A stretch of 64,000 nt of DNA. Origin: Clostridia bacterium. GTDB lineage: Bacteria; Bacillota; Clostridia; Lachnospirales; Lachnospiraceae. The stretch lies in the NCBI GenBank assembly GCA_910574255.1, contig CAJTAK010000001.1:570355-634354 (forward strand). The letters run 5' to 3'. The position numbers and the translations under genes are program-made. Of the stretch, positions 8,532-16,180 are shown piece after piece (position 1 is the first letter of the stretch; every line of letters begins with the position of its first letter). The notes below the pieces were generated by a model. It was given only the letters and a program-made list of their open reading frames with translations. It had not been told where the DNA came from and did no database searches.

Positions 8532-9472
8532 AAGAAAAGAAAAAGATCAATCTTGGTTCGTTACGAGAATTACTTTTGATAGGAGTTGTGGTTCTTCTTT
8601 GTATCGTTTGGACAGCTATGAACCCTCAGTTTATTTCTATGAACAATATTACCAATATTTTACGTCAGGGTTCTTATACAGCAATTGCTGCTGTTGGAAT
8701 GACTATGGTAATTATCATAGGAGAGATTGATTTATCTGCAGGTTCTTTGATTTGTGCATCTGGTTTGATTGGTGCAATGGTCTGCAAAAGCACGAATAAT
8801 GTTCTGCTGGCAGTATTGGCGGCATTGCTGGTAGGAGTAGTGGTTGGCGGGGTAAACGGAGTGCTCTGTGCAGTTGGAAAATTGCCGGGATTTATTGCGA
8901 CATTGGCCAGCATGACGGTGTTAAGAGGACTAGCCTATATTATAACCGGAGGAAATTCTGTGGTATGGACCAATGAAGACTTTACAAAGATTGGAACAGG
9001 TTATGTTGGGATTGTACCAATTCCGGTAATTATTATGCTGGCTGTGATTGCATTTGGTGTGTTCTTAACTTCAAAACTGCGTTTTGGACGTTATATCTAT
9101 GCGGTTGGCGGTAATATGGAAGCGAGCCGATGGTCGGGAATTGCAGTAGTTAAGGTAAAGATTATTGTGTATATGATTATGGGCGTGCTGACATCAATTG
9201 CCGGTTTAATTGTTGTGACCAGATTGGGATCAGGACAGCCTTCGGCAGGACAGAACTTTGAGATGGACTGTATTACAGCGGCAGTAGTTGGCGGAACAAG
9301 TATGTCGGGCGGCCGGGGAAAGATTATTGGAACTGTTGTAGGTGTATTGCTTTTAACGGTATTGACAAACGGTATGACACTTGTTGGTATCAATACATAC
9401 TGGCAGCAGGTATTTAAAGGAGTAATCATAGTAGTCTCTGTACTCGCAGATACTCATGCAAAGAAAAATTAG
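8528..9472 (+). CDS. Sugar ABC transporter permease (RbsC type)
   Basis: This 314-residue, very hydrophobic protein has about eight to ten membrane segments and the BPD_transp_2 hallmarks: SYTAIAAVGMTMVIIIGEIDLSAGS near residues 52-75, and VVGGTSMSGGRGKIIGT near residue 260. It would form the channel of the importer, working with the double ATPase with which it overlaps by 4 bases. Only 11 bases separate its stop from the stop of the convergent DeoR gene, and no separate terminator hairpin is visible there. Confidence 0.93.
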   Translation: MKEKKKINLGSLRELLLIGVVVLLCIVWTAMNPQFISMNNITNILRQGSYTAIAAVGMTMVIIIGEIDLSAGSLICASGLIGAMVCKSTNNVLLAVLAALLVGVVVGGVNGVLCAVGKLPGFIATLASMTVLRGLAYIITGGNSVVWTNEDFTKIGTGYVGIVPIPVIIMLAVIAFGVFLTSKLRFGRYIYAVGGNMEASRWSGIAVVKVKIIVYMIMGVLTSIAGLIVVTRLGSGQPSAGQNFEMDCITAAVVGGTSMSGGRGKIIGTVVGVLLLTVLTNGMTLVGINTYWQQVFKGVIIVVSVLADTHAKKN

Positions 9473-9483
9473 AGGATTCATTC

Positions 9484-10263
9484 TCAACGATTTGGATAGA
9501 TCACCTGAATCCCATGACCATCAAAATATGCTTGATAATCTGTCGGAACAGGACCATCCGTAACAATGGTGTTGGCAATTGTCAGCGGTCCGAAAGGAGC
9601 CATAGCGTTTTTGCCGAACTTGCTGCTGGTGGCGCATACAATGATCTGTGAAGCCTGCTCCAGCAGTTTTCGAAAAATACGGGCAGTGACATCATCCAGA
9701 ACAGAAAAGCCTCTGGTTAGAGAAATGCCGTCCATGGTAAGAAAGATTTTATCAAAATAAATATCAGAAAAATAGTCAATCAATACGGAACCTGTTACAT
9801 AATAGGTTCCGTTTCTTCTTGTAAAATCCCCAGGCACCATCATGACATTGAATTCCGGGGTGTTCGTCAGTTCAATGGCGGCAGACACATTCATAGTAGT
9901 GACAGCAAGACGGTTTTTTACCTTCAGATTCTTAGCTACTTCCAGACAGGTATATCCGGGTCCAAGAAATATAAAATCTTCGTCATTCACCAGAGCGGCT
10001 GCAAGAGAGCCGATAGATTGTTTGCGCTCATAGTCGTTTAAGGATTCCGGAGGAATAAAGCAGGAGCTGCCCTGCTTTTCCGGCTCCTTGTAGAGGGCGC
10101 CGCCAAAGGTGCGCATCAGGCTGTCCTGCTGTTCCAAATATTCCAGATCCTTTCGGATAGTCACCTCCGAGACACCGAGAAGCTGACTGAGCTCTGTTAC
10201 AGTAATTTTTTTCTTCTGCTTCAAAATGGTGAGAATTTCCGTATGTCTTTCATTTGCAAACAT
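9484..10263 (-). CDS. DeoR family transcriptional repressor
   Basis: I place the start at the ATG at 10263 (protein MFANERHTEILTIL), which has AAGGAG seven bases upstream; a longer frame to 10353 lacks a ribosome site. The 259-residue protein has an N-terminal HTH (ITVTELSQLLGVSEVTIRKDLEYLE) and the DeoR C-terminal sensor (DFIFLGPGYTCLEVA, KIFLTMDGISLTRGF, IVCATSSKFGKNA), which binds phosphorylated sugars. It is divergent from the E2-E3-E1 operon. The intergenic region carries four copies of a motif of the kind bound by DeoR proteins, so it most likely represses that operon. Confidence 0.9.
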   Translation of the reverse strand: MFANERHTEILTILKQKKKITVTELSQLLGVSEVTIRKDLEYLEQQDSLMRTFGGALYKEPEKQGSSCFIPPESLNDYERKQSIGSLAAALVNDEDFIFLGPGYTCLEVAKNLKVKNRLAVTTMNVSAAIELTNTPEFNVMMVPGDFTRRNGTYYVTGSVLIDYFSDIYFDKIFLTMDGISLTRGFSVLDDVTARIFRKLLEQASQIIVCATSSKFGKNAMAPFGPLTIANTIVTDGPVPTDYQAYFDGHGIQVIYPNR

Positions 10264-10391
10264 AGCAGTCTCCTTCTTGCGTTTTATGCTCCGGAAAGGG
10301 AAGTTGATTATTTTTTCTTTTAAAATGAAATCAAATTGTAATCTTATGCTCATTATAACATGAAATTTGTAAAAAACAAGAGAAATATTTC

Positions 10392-10512
10392 AAAATAAAA
10401 GGAAAAAAAACAATTAAAAAATTGACAATGAAATAAAACGAAACTATAATTAAAATAAAAAGAAATAGATACAATAAAAATTAGTTACGAATTATTTTGA
10501 AATAAAACAAAA
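10392..10512. promoter_or_regulatory. Four direct repeats, probable DeoR operators
   Basis: Four near-identical 14-mers of the form RAAATAAAAnRAAA occur at 10392-10405, 10430-10443, 10452-10465 and 10499-10512 (for example GAAATAAAACGAAA). They flank and overlap the promoter of the dehydrogenase operon. DeoR-family repressors often use repeated AT-rich sites of this sort, so the neighbouring DeoR protein is the obvious candidate ligand. Confidence 0.7.
10422..10450 (+). promoter_or_regulatory. Consensus promoter of the dehydrogenase operon
   Basis: A perfect TTGACA (10422-10427) and a perfect TATAAT (10445-10450) are 17 bases apart. Such a strong promoter implies tight repression, in keeping with DeoR-like repeats directly over and beside it. 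Confidence 0.88.
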
Positions 10513-10532
10513 TGAAAAAGGAGAGTGATAAA

Positions 10533-11765
10533 ATGGCAGATGTTGTGATCATGCCCAGGCTGTCTCTAAATGAAGAGACAAATCTATTATCTCAGTGGTA
10601 TGTAGCAGAAGGTGATAAGGTCTCGGCAGGTGACAAGCTGTTCTGCATTGAGACAGACAAGTCCACAATGGATGTGGATTCGGAGTTTGAAGGAACAGTT
10701 TTGAAAAAGTATTATGACGATTATGCAGTTATTCCGGTACTTACGCCTGTCTGCGTTGTTGGAAAAGAGGGGGACGAGATTCCTGAACTGGCCCTTCCGG
10801 AAGAAGCAGCGCAGGAAGCATCCACAGAGGAAAGTGTTTCGCCAGAGACTGAAATAGCACCATCGGCGCAGCAGGCTTTATCAGCAAGTGCGGGAACGAC
10901 AGACAGCAGTAAGGGAGAGAAGGGCATTTCTCCAAGGGCCAGAAAGCTGGCAGAGCAGAATGGGATTGTGAATTACCAAATGATTCCGGCCTCCGGTGCG
11001 GAAAACCGCATTTTGGAAGAGGACATTATCCGCTATATGAAAGATGAAATTACGGAGGTTCGCCGTGCCACAGGAGAGAAGAGGACTGTGAAGCTTCCGA
11101 AGATCCGCAAGGTGATTGCAAAAAATATGCTGCATTCTCTTCAATCTACGGCGCAGCTGACTATGAGTTCTGTATTCAATGCTGCCGAATTGCAGGCATG
11201 CCGCAGCCGCTTCAAGGCAGAGCAGGGGGAGATGAAACATGTTACCATCGGAGACTTGATTATCTTTTCCACAGCCCGTACCCTGGAAGAATTTCCATAT
11301 ATGAATTCCTGGATGCAGGGTGATGATGAGGCTATTGAGTTTACAGATGTGAATCTGGGCTGCGCTGTGGATACGGAACGGGGATTGATGGTACCTACAA
11401 TTACGGCAGCTAATACAAAGAGCCTTTTGGAGATATCCGATAATTTGAAGGAATTGGCGGGAGAATGCCGCAAAGGAAGCATTTCTCCGGAAAAATTAAA
11501 GGAAGCCACTTTTACGGTCAGCAACCTGGGGGCTTTTGGTATAAGAACCTTTACGCCGATTCTGAATCCGCCCCAGGTAGGCATTCTGGGGGTAGGCGCC
11601 ATTGATTATATGATGAAGCCGACAAAAGAAGGAATGCTGTGTTATCCGGCATGTACCCTGTCCTTAACAGTGGATCACCGCCTGGTAGACGGCGGCCCGG
11701 CTGCCAGTTTCTTAAAAAAGCTTTGCGAGAATCTGGAGCATATAGAAGAACTGATTGCAGAGTGA
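10533..11765 (+). CDS. 2-oxoacid dehydrogenase E2 (dihydrolipoamide acyltransferase)
   Basis: The start at 10533 has AGGAG nine bases upstream and gives 410 residues. Domains in order: one lipoyl domain (residues 1-77) with the lipoylated lysine at position 43 (IETDKSTMD); a Glu/Ser/Ala-rich linker; an E3-binding domain (ISPRARKLAEQNGI, about 130-165); and the catalytic acyltransferase domain, ending in the active-site signature VDHRLVDGG. It transfers an acyl group from E1 to CoA. It is the first gene of a promoter-DeoR-controlled operon and is followed 11 bases later by E3. The acyl substrate (acetoin-derived, pyruvate or branched-chain) cannot be decided. Confidence 0.92.
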   Translation: MADVVIMPRLSLNEETNLLSQWYVAEGDKVSAGDKLFCIETDKSTMDVDSEFEGTVLKKYYDDYAVIPVLTPVCVVGKEGDEIPELALPEEAAQEASTEESVSPETEIAPSAQQALSASAGTTDSSKGEKGISPRARKLAEQNGIVNYQMIPASGAENRILEEDIIRYMKDEITEVRRATGEKRTVKLPKIRKVIAKNMLHSLQSTAQLTMSSVFNAAELQACRSRFKAEQGEMKHVTIGDLIIFSTARTLEEFPYMNSWMQGDDEAIEFTDVNLGCAVDTERGLMVPTITAANTKSLLEISDNLKELAGECRKGSISPEKLKEATFTVSNLGAFGIRTFTPILNPPQVGILGVGAIDYMMKPTKEGMLCYPACTLSLTVDHRLVDGGPAASFLKKLCENLEHIEELIAE

Positions 11766-11776
11766 GGAGGCAAAGA

Positions 11777-13141
11777 ATGAAGACATTTGATTTGATCGTG
11801 ATTGGCGGCGGTCCGGCGGGCTATAACAGTGCAGAGTATGCGGCGCAGAAGGGCCAGAGTGTGCTTTTGGTGGAGAAGAAAAGGGTTGGAGGAACCTGCC
11901 TGAATGCCGGATGTATTCCTACGAAAACCTTCCTGTATGCAGCAAAGCTTTATCATCATGCCAATGATGCAGGAAGACCTTATGGTGTGGAAGCGGGAGA
12001 GGCTACTCTTAATCACAGGGCTGTTGTCCAAAAAAAGGATGAGGTGGTGGAAGCTCTGGTGCAGGGTGTGGCAGGCGGTCTTCGAAGAAAAAAAGTGCAG
12101 GTGGTGTCTGGTACGGCGAAGGTTTCTAAGAAAGATGGAAGGATTCTTGTATCTACAGAGGAAGAAACCTTTGGGGCAAAGCACCTGATTGTGGCCACGG
12201 GCTCTTCTCCGGCTATTCCGCCCATTGAGGGAGTAAAGGAGGAATTGGAAAAGGGAACGGTTGTCACCAGTGATGAGATATTGAATATGACAGAGGTTCC
12301 AGACCGTCTTGTGATTGTAGGAGGCGGGGTGATTGGATTTGAGATGGCAGCTTATTTTCAGGAGGCTGGCTCCAAGGTAACGGTTGTGGAGATGATGGAT
12401 AAGGTTCTCGGTCCTAACGACCGGGAGGTCAGTGCCCTGCTTCAGAGAGAAATGGAAAAAAGGGGTGTAACCTTCTGGCTTTCCGGCAATGTGACGAGAA
12501 TTGCAGATGGTGCCTTGACACTTACTAAGGATGGGAAAACAGAAGTTTTAGCCTATGATAAGGTGCTGATGTCTGTGGGAAGGCGTGCGAACAGCAAGGT
12601 GGAAGGGCTTTCCGAGATGGGCGTGCAGATAGAAAGGGGCGCTATTGTCACGGATGACCATATGAGAACAAATGTACCTGGTGTATATGCCATTGGTGAT
12701 GTGAATGGCAAAGCGATGCTGGCCCATGTAGGATACCGGGAAGGTGAGGTTGCGGTCAATGACATCCTTGGAAGGCGTGATGCCATGAGCTATGATGCAG
12801 TTTGCGGTGTGGTGTATACAAACCCGGAGGCTGCCTTTGTAGGGATGTCGGAGGAGCAGGCCAGTGCTGCCGGAATTGCTTATTGTGTGAAAAAGGTATC
12901 TATTAATTTCAGCGGACGCCATGTGGTGGAAAATGGTATGAGTGACGGGATCTGTAAGCTGATTATTGATACGAAGAAGGATATTATTGTGGGTGCTACA
13001 TTGATGTCATCTTATGCATCGGAATATATTTATGCCCTGGCTTTGATGATTCAAAATAAGATTCCTGTTGAAAGCATACAGAAGACGATTTTCCCCCATC
13101 CCACAGTATGTGAGATTATTCGGGAGGCATTGTTTTCATAG
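11777..13141 (+). CDS. lpdA: Dihydrolipoyl dehydrogenase (E3)
   Basis: The ATG at 11777 follows GAGGAGG by 6 bases; a longer frame from 11639 would overlap E2 and is rejected. The 454-residue flavoprotein has an N-terminal FAD loop (IVIGGGPAGYNSAEYA), the redox-active disulfide in GGTCLNAGCIPTK (Cys41/Cys46), the NAD loop (LVIVGGGVIGFEMA), the second FAD contact (VYAIGDVNGKAMLAH) and the C-terminal FPHPTVCE bearing the catalytic His-Glu pair. It re-oxidises the E2 lipoyl group, passing electrons to NAD. No lipoyl domain is fused to it. It completes the complex with the E2 before it and the E1 after the repeat region. Confidence 0.95.
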   Translation: MKTFDLIVIGGGPAGYNSAEYAAQKGQSVLLVEKKRVGGTCLNAGCIPTKTFLYAAKLYHHANDAGRPYGVEAGEATLNHRAVVQKKDEVVEALVQGVAGGLRRKKVQVVSGTAKVSKKDGRILVSTEEETFGAKHLIVATGSSPAIPPIEGVKEELEKGTVVTSDEILNMTEVPDRLVIVGGGVIGFEMAAYFQEAGSKVTVVEMMDKVLGPNDREVSALLQREMEKRGVTFWLSGNVTRIADGALTLTKDGKTEVLAYDKVLMSVGRRANSKVEGLSEMGVQIERGAIVTDDHMRTNVPGVYAIGDVNGKAMLAHVGYREGEVAVNDILGRRDAMSYDAVCGVVYTNPEAAFVGMSEEQASAAGIAYCVKKVSINFSGRHVVENGMSDGICKLIIDTKKDIIVGATLMSSYASEYIYALALMIQNKIPVESIQKTIFPHPTVCEIIREALFS

Positions 13142-13152
13142 TTTATTTTGGA

Positions 13153-13197
13153 AATACCCTGCGGGTATCCCTTTAGTACCGTTATGCAGCAACTTAA
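13153..13197 (+). repeat. Minimal family-B repeat (short hairpin plus conserved tail)
   Basis: A short hairpin (ATACCC, TGC, GGGTAT at 13153-13167) is followed by CTTTAGTACCGTTATGCAGC and AACTTAA. This is the same conserved tail that ends the full family-B element downstream and the copies at 35.0 and 56.0 kb. It looks like a family-B tail with a tiny hairpin in place of the long one. Confidence 0.65.
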
Positions 13198-13308
13198 TTA
13201 AACAGTAATGCCCCTTCCGGTGCACAAATCGATTTACAGACACATGCTGCTGTGGCTGAAAATTGATTTAGAAAAGGGTGTACAGGAAGGGGATTACGGA
13301 ACTTTAAT
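13192..13308 (+). repeat. Family-A hairpin repeat, copy 1
   Basis: This is a diverged copy of the 106-bp unit found in tandem at 38.4-38.6 kb. The outer stem pairs GTAATGCCCCTTCC (13205-13218) with GGAAGGGGATTAC (13285-13297). An inner stem pairs AAATCGATTT with AAATTGATTT. It keeps the shared central sequence (TTTACAGACACAT, then TGTGGCTG, then GAAAAGGGTGTAC) and is bounded by ACTTAATTA and ACTTTAAT. It sits between the minimal and full family-B elements. Confidence 0.8.
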
Positions 13309-13477
13309 AGTCCAGCTAAAAAATGCCAAGTGTTTTAAGAAATATTTTATGCTGGACGGTAAAGTCGCAAAGGCACACGAGAGGAACTTTCATGAGTGCC
13401 CTTTCGAATGAAAGTTTCTCTCATTACAGGTGTGCCGAAGTGACTTTACCCTTTAGTACCATTGCGTAGCAACTTAA
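13309..13477 (+). repeat. Family-B structured repeat, full copy 1
   Basis: This 169-bp element has a first stem GTCCAGC/GCTGGAC (13310-13316 with 13351-13357). A long second arm follows: GGTAAAGTC with GACTTTACC, GGCACAC with GTGTGCC, and GAGAGGAACTTTCAT with ATGAAAGTTTCTCTC. The tail is CTTTAGTACCATTGCGTAGC followed by AACTTAA. A full second copy of equal length lies at 55906-56074. It ends a few bases before the E1 ribosome-binding site. Confidence 0.85.
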
Positions 13478-13493
13478 GATAGGAGAAACAAGA

Positions 13494-15956
13494 ATGGCGA
13501 AGCAAATTTATATTGATCCAAATGAGAGAAGAAAATCATCAAAGGTAACTTTTCAAGACATTCCCGTAAATCAGTATCAGAAGAGGATGAAGGATGTCCG
13601 CAGCGAGTTTACGGATGAGGAGTTGAAAAATATTCTGTATGATATGCTGTCTATCCGGGAGTTTGAGACTATGATGCAGGATCTGCGTCTTTCCGGAAAG
13701 TACAGTGATATTGCGTATAATTATTCCGGCCCGGCTCATCTGTGCATAGGTCAGGAATCCGCAGCTGTAGGCCAGGCATTTGCCCTGGATGAGAATGATT
13801 TTATTTTCGGAACCCACAGGGGGCATGGAGAGTTGATTGCAAAGGGCTTGAATACCTTGCGGAAAATTGATGATGATAAGCTGATGGAAATTATGAAGGC
13901 ATCCGGCGGGGGAGTGCAGCTTAAGGTCGTAGAAAAGGATTTTCAGGGAACAACAAAGGAGCTGGCGGCACGCTTCTATATGTATGGTATTATGGCAGAG
14001 ATCTTTGGCCGTGAGAATGGATTTGCAAAAGGATTGGGCAATTCTATGCATGCATTTTTCATTCCCTTTGGCGTATATCCCAATAATGCCATTGTGGGAG
14101 GTTCTGCACCCATTGCAACTGGTGCCGCTCTGCACAAGAAGGTTACCCATGAGAAGGGTATTACCATCGCCAATGCAGGCGACGGTGCGGCAGCCCGGGG
14201 ACCGGTTTATGAGGCAATGTGCTTTGCTTCTATGGATCAGTACAATAAGCTTTGGGGTGAGAAGGGCGGACTTCCGGTGCTCTTTAACTTTAATAATAAC
14301 GGCTATGGCATGGGCGGGCAGACCTGCGGAGAGACAATGGGTTATGATGTGCTGGCACGCATTGGTGCCGGAATTAACCCGGATCAGCTTCATGCAGAGC
14401 GAGTGGACGGCTTCAATGTATTTGCAGTGATCGATGCGGTGAAACGTCAGAAGAAGCTGCTTTTGGAGGGTAAGGGTCCGGCCTTGCTGGATGTAATTAC
14501 ATACCGCTTCTGCGGGCATTCTACCTCAGATGCCAATCCCAACCGTACAAAGGAAGAGATTCAGGCATGGGAAGAGCAGGATGCCATTGCGGATTATGAG
14601 AAGCAGCTTGTGGAAAATGGCGTGATGACGGAGGCCGAGATTGAAGAGATGAAGGCAAGCGTGCATCAGCTCAATCTGGATTCCTTTAAGCTGGCTGTAG
14701 ATGATGAAATTTCGCCCAGAATGAATATTAGGGAGAAGCAGGATTCTATTGAGAAATATATTTTCTCAAATACTCATACGCTGAAAATGACGGAAGAAGA
14801 GCCCAAGATGCTTGCGCCTAAGGAGGAGAACCCCAGGTGGCAGCAGCTTCAGAAGAAGAGCCGTACCGGAATCAAGGATGGAAAGGAGCTTCCCTCTGCA
14901 GCTGTGGTACAGATACGAGATGCGATTTTTGAGGCAATTCTTGATAAATTTTATGAGGATCCCAGCCTGATTTCCTTTGGCGAGGATCTGCGTGACTGGG
15001 GAAGCGCATATGGAGCCTATAAAAGTCTGGAAAAGTCGGTTCCTTATGAGCGGCTGTTTAATTCACCCATTTCGGAATCTGCCATTATCGGTGCGGCCGT
15101 AGGCTATGCAATGCTTGGAGGGCGCAGCGTTCCGGAGTTGATGTACTGTGACTTTATGGTGTGTGCAGGGGATGAGATCTTCAACCAGCTTGCAAAATGG
15201 CAGGCAATGACGGCCGGACAGCTTAAGATGCCGGTAACCGTGCGTATGGGTGTAGGTTCGAAATATGGTGCGCAGCACTCACAGGAGTGGTCAAGCATTT
15301 GCGCTCATGTGCCTGGTTTGAAGGTAGTTTACCCTGTAACGCCTTATGATGCAAAAGGACTTTTGAATGCTGCTATGGCAGGAACCGATCCGGTTATCTA
15401 TTTGGAAAGCCAGTCTCTCTATGGACAGGGAGAGCTGTTTCACAAAAAAGAGGGAGTTCCGGCTGAATATTATGAGATTCCCATCGGGGAGCCGGATGTG
15501 AAGCGCACAGGCTCCGACCTGACAATTCTGACCATTGGTGTAACTTTATACCGGGCGCTGAAGGCGGCAGAACGTTTTGAGAAGGAGTTTGGCATCAGTG
15601 TAGAGGTTATTGATGCAAGGAGTATTGTACCGTTTAATTATGATAAGGTAATAGAGTCCGTGAAGAAGACTGGGAAGATCATGATTGCAAGTGATGCATG
15701 CCAGAGAAACTCGGTTATCAATGATTTTGCAGAAAATATTACAACGATGGCTTTTGATTACCTGGATGCGCCGGTCATCACTCTGGGAGCACGCAACTGG
15801 ATTACTCCTATCTATGAGCTGGAAAAAGAATTTTTCCCGCAGGCGGAATGGTTCCTGGATGCCTACCATCAGAGAATCAACCCTCTTCCAGGTTATACGC
15901 CGGTTTATACCTTTAATAAAGCGGAGGATATGCGCAAAGCGAAGCTTGGAGTTTAG
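13494..15956 (+). CDS. 2-oxoacid dehydrogenase E1, fused alpha and beta subunits
   Basis: This 820-residue protein joins both halves of the thiamine-diphosphate E1 enzyme. Residues about 45-420 are the alpha subunit, with the TPP motif GDGAAARGPVYEAM...FNFNNNGYGMG and the HRGHGE region. A linker of about 50 residues follows. Residues about 475-815 are the beta subunit (FGEDLRDWGSAYGAY, SESAIIGAAVGYAMLGG, then the transketolase C-terminal domain with IGVTLYRALKAAERF). It decarboxylates a 2-oxoacid or acetoin-like substrate and loads the E2 lipoyl group. It belongs with the E2 and E3 genes, but about 350 bases of repeats separate it from them. In most Firmicutes alpha and beta are separate genes. 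Confidence 0.9.
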   Translation: MAKQIYIDPNERRKSSKVTFQDIPVNQYQKRMKDVRSEFTDEELKNILYDMLSIREFETMMQDLRLSGKYSDIAYNYSGPAHLCIGQESAAVGQAFALDENDFIFGTHRGHGELIAKGLNTLRKIDDDKLMEIMKASGGGVQLKVVEKDFQGTTKELAARFYMYGIMAEIFGRENGFAKGLGNSMHAFFIPFGVYPNNAIVGGSAPIATGAALHKKVTHEKGITIANAGDGAAARGPVYEAMCFASMDQYNKLWGEKGGLPVLFNFNNNGYGMGGQTCGETMGYDVLARIGAGINPDQLHAERVDGFNVFAVIDAVKRQKKLLLEGKGPALLDVITYRFCGHSTSDANPNRTKEEIQAWEEQDAIADYEKQLVENGVMTEAEIEEMKASVHQLNLDSFKLAVDDEISPRMNIREKQDSIEKYIFSNTHTLKMTEEEPKMLAPKEENPRWQQLQKKSRTGIKDGKELPSAAVVQIRDAIFEAILDKFYEDPSLISFGEDLRDWGSAYGAYKSLEKSVPYERLFNSPISESAIIGAAVGYAMLGGRSVPELMYCDFMVCAGDEIFNQLAKWQAMTAGQLKMPVTVRMGVGSKYGAQHSQEWSSICAHVPGLKVVYPVTPYDAKGLLNAAMAGTDPVIYLESQSLYGQGELFHKKEGVPAEYYEIPIGEPDVKRTGSDLTILTIGVTLYRALKAAERFEKEFGISVEVIDARSIVPFNYDKVIESVKKTGKIMIASDACQRNSVINDFAENITTMAFDYLDAPVITLGARNWITPIYELEKEFFPQAEWFLDAYHQRINPLPGYTPVYTFNKAEDMRKAKLGV

Positions 15957-15984
15957 GGCTTGGAAGATAATTGAATAATGAAAG

Positions 15985-16020
15985 AAAGAGTCTGCCATTT
16001 CGATGGAGCAGGCTCTTTTT
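15985..16020 (+). terminator. Terminator after E1
   Basis: AAAGAGTCTGC pairs with GCAGGCTCTTT through one G-U pair, with a T run. It closes the dehydrogenase operon before the second sugar transporter. Confidence 0.8.
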
Positions 16021-16136
16021 GCGTCATGTACATAACAGAATAGAGGAACTCTCTCCTTAGGTTATTATAGACAAAAAAGTCACTTTTTTATAATTATTTT
16101 TACGAAAATTATAAATACAGACGGAAAAATGAAAGC

Positions 16137-16142
16137 TATAAT
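16137..16142 (+). promoter_or_regulatory. -10 box of the second ABC importer operon
   Basis: A perfect TATAAT lies 39 bases before the ATPase start codon, but the -35 position (near 16114) has no TTGACA-like sequence. A missing -35 box fits a promoter that needs an activator. The AraC-type response regulator encoded downstream is the natural candidate. Confidence 0.55.
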
Positions 16143-16180
16143 GAGGTTAATAGGAAAAAATGCACAAAGAAGGTGAGAAG

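Noticed and set aside
11639..11776. 46-codon extension of the E3 gene into E2
   Set aside because: It overlaps the conserved end of E2 and precedes the FAD loop; GAGGAGG sits before the later ATG.
13860..14520. Long antisense frames opposite the E1 gene
   Set aside because: They are mirror frames of a well-conserved enzyme with no promoter or ribosome site.
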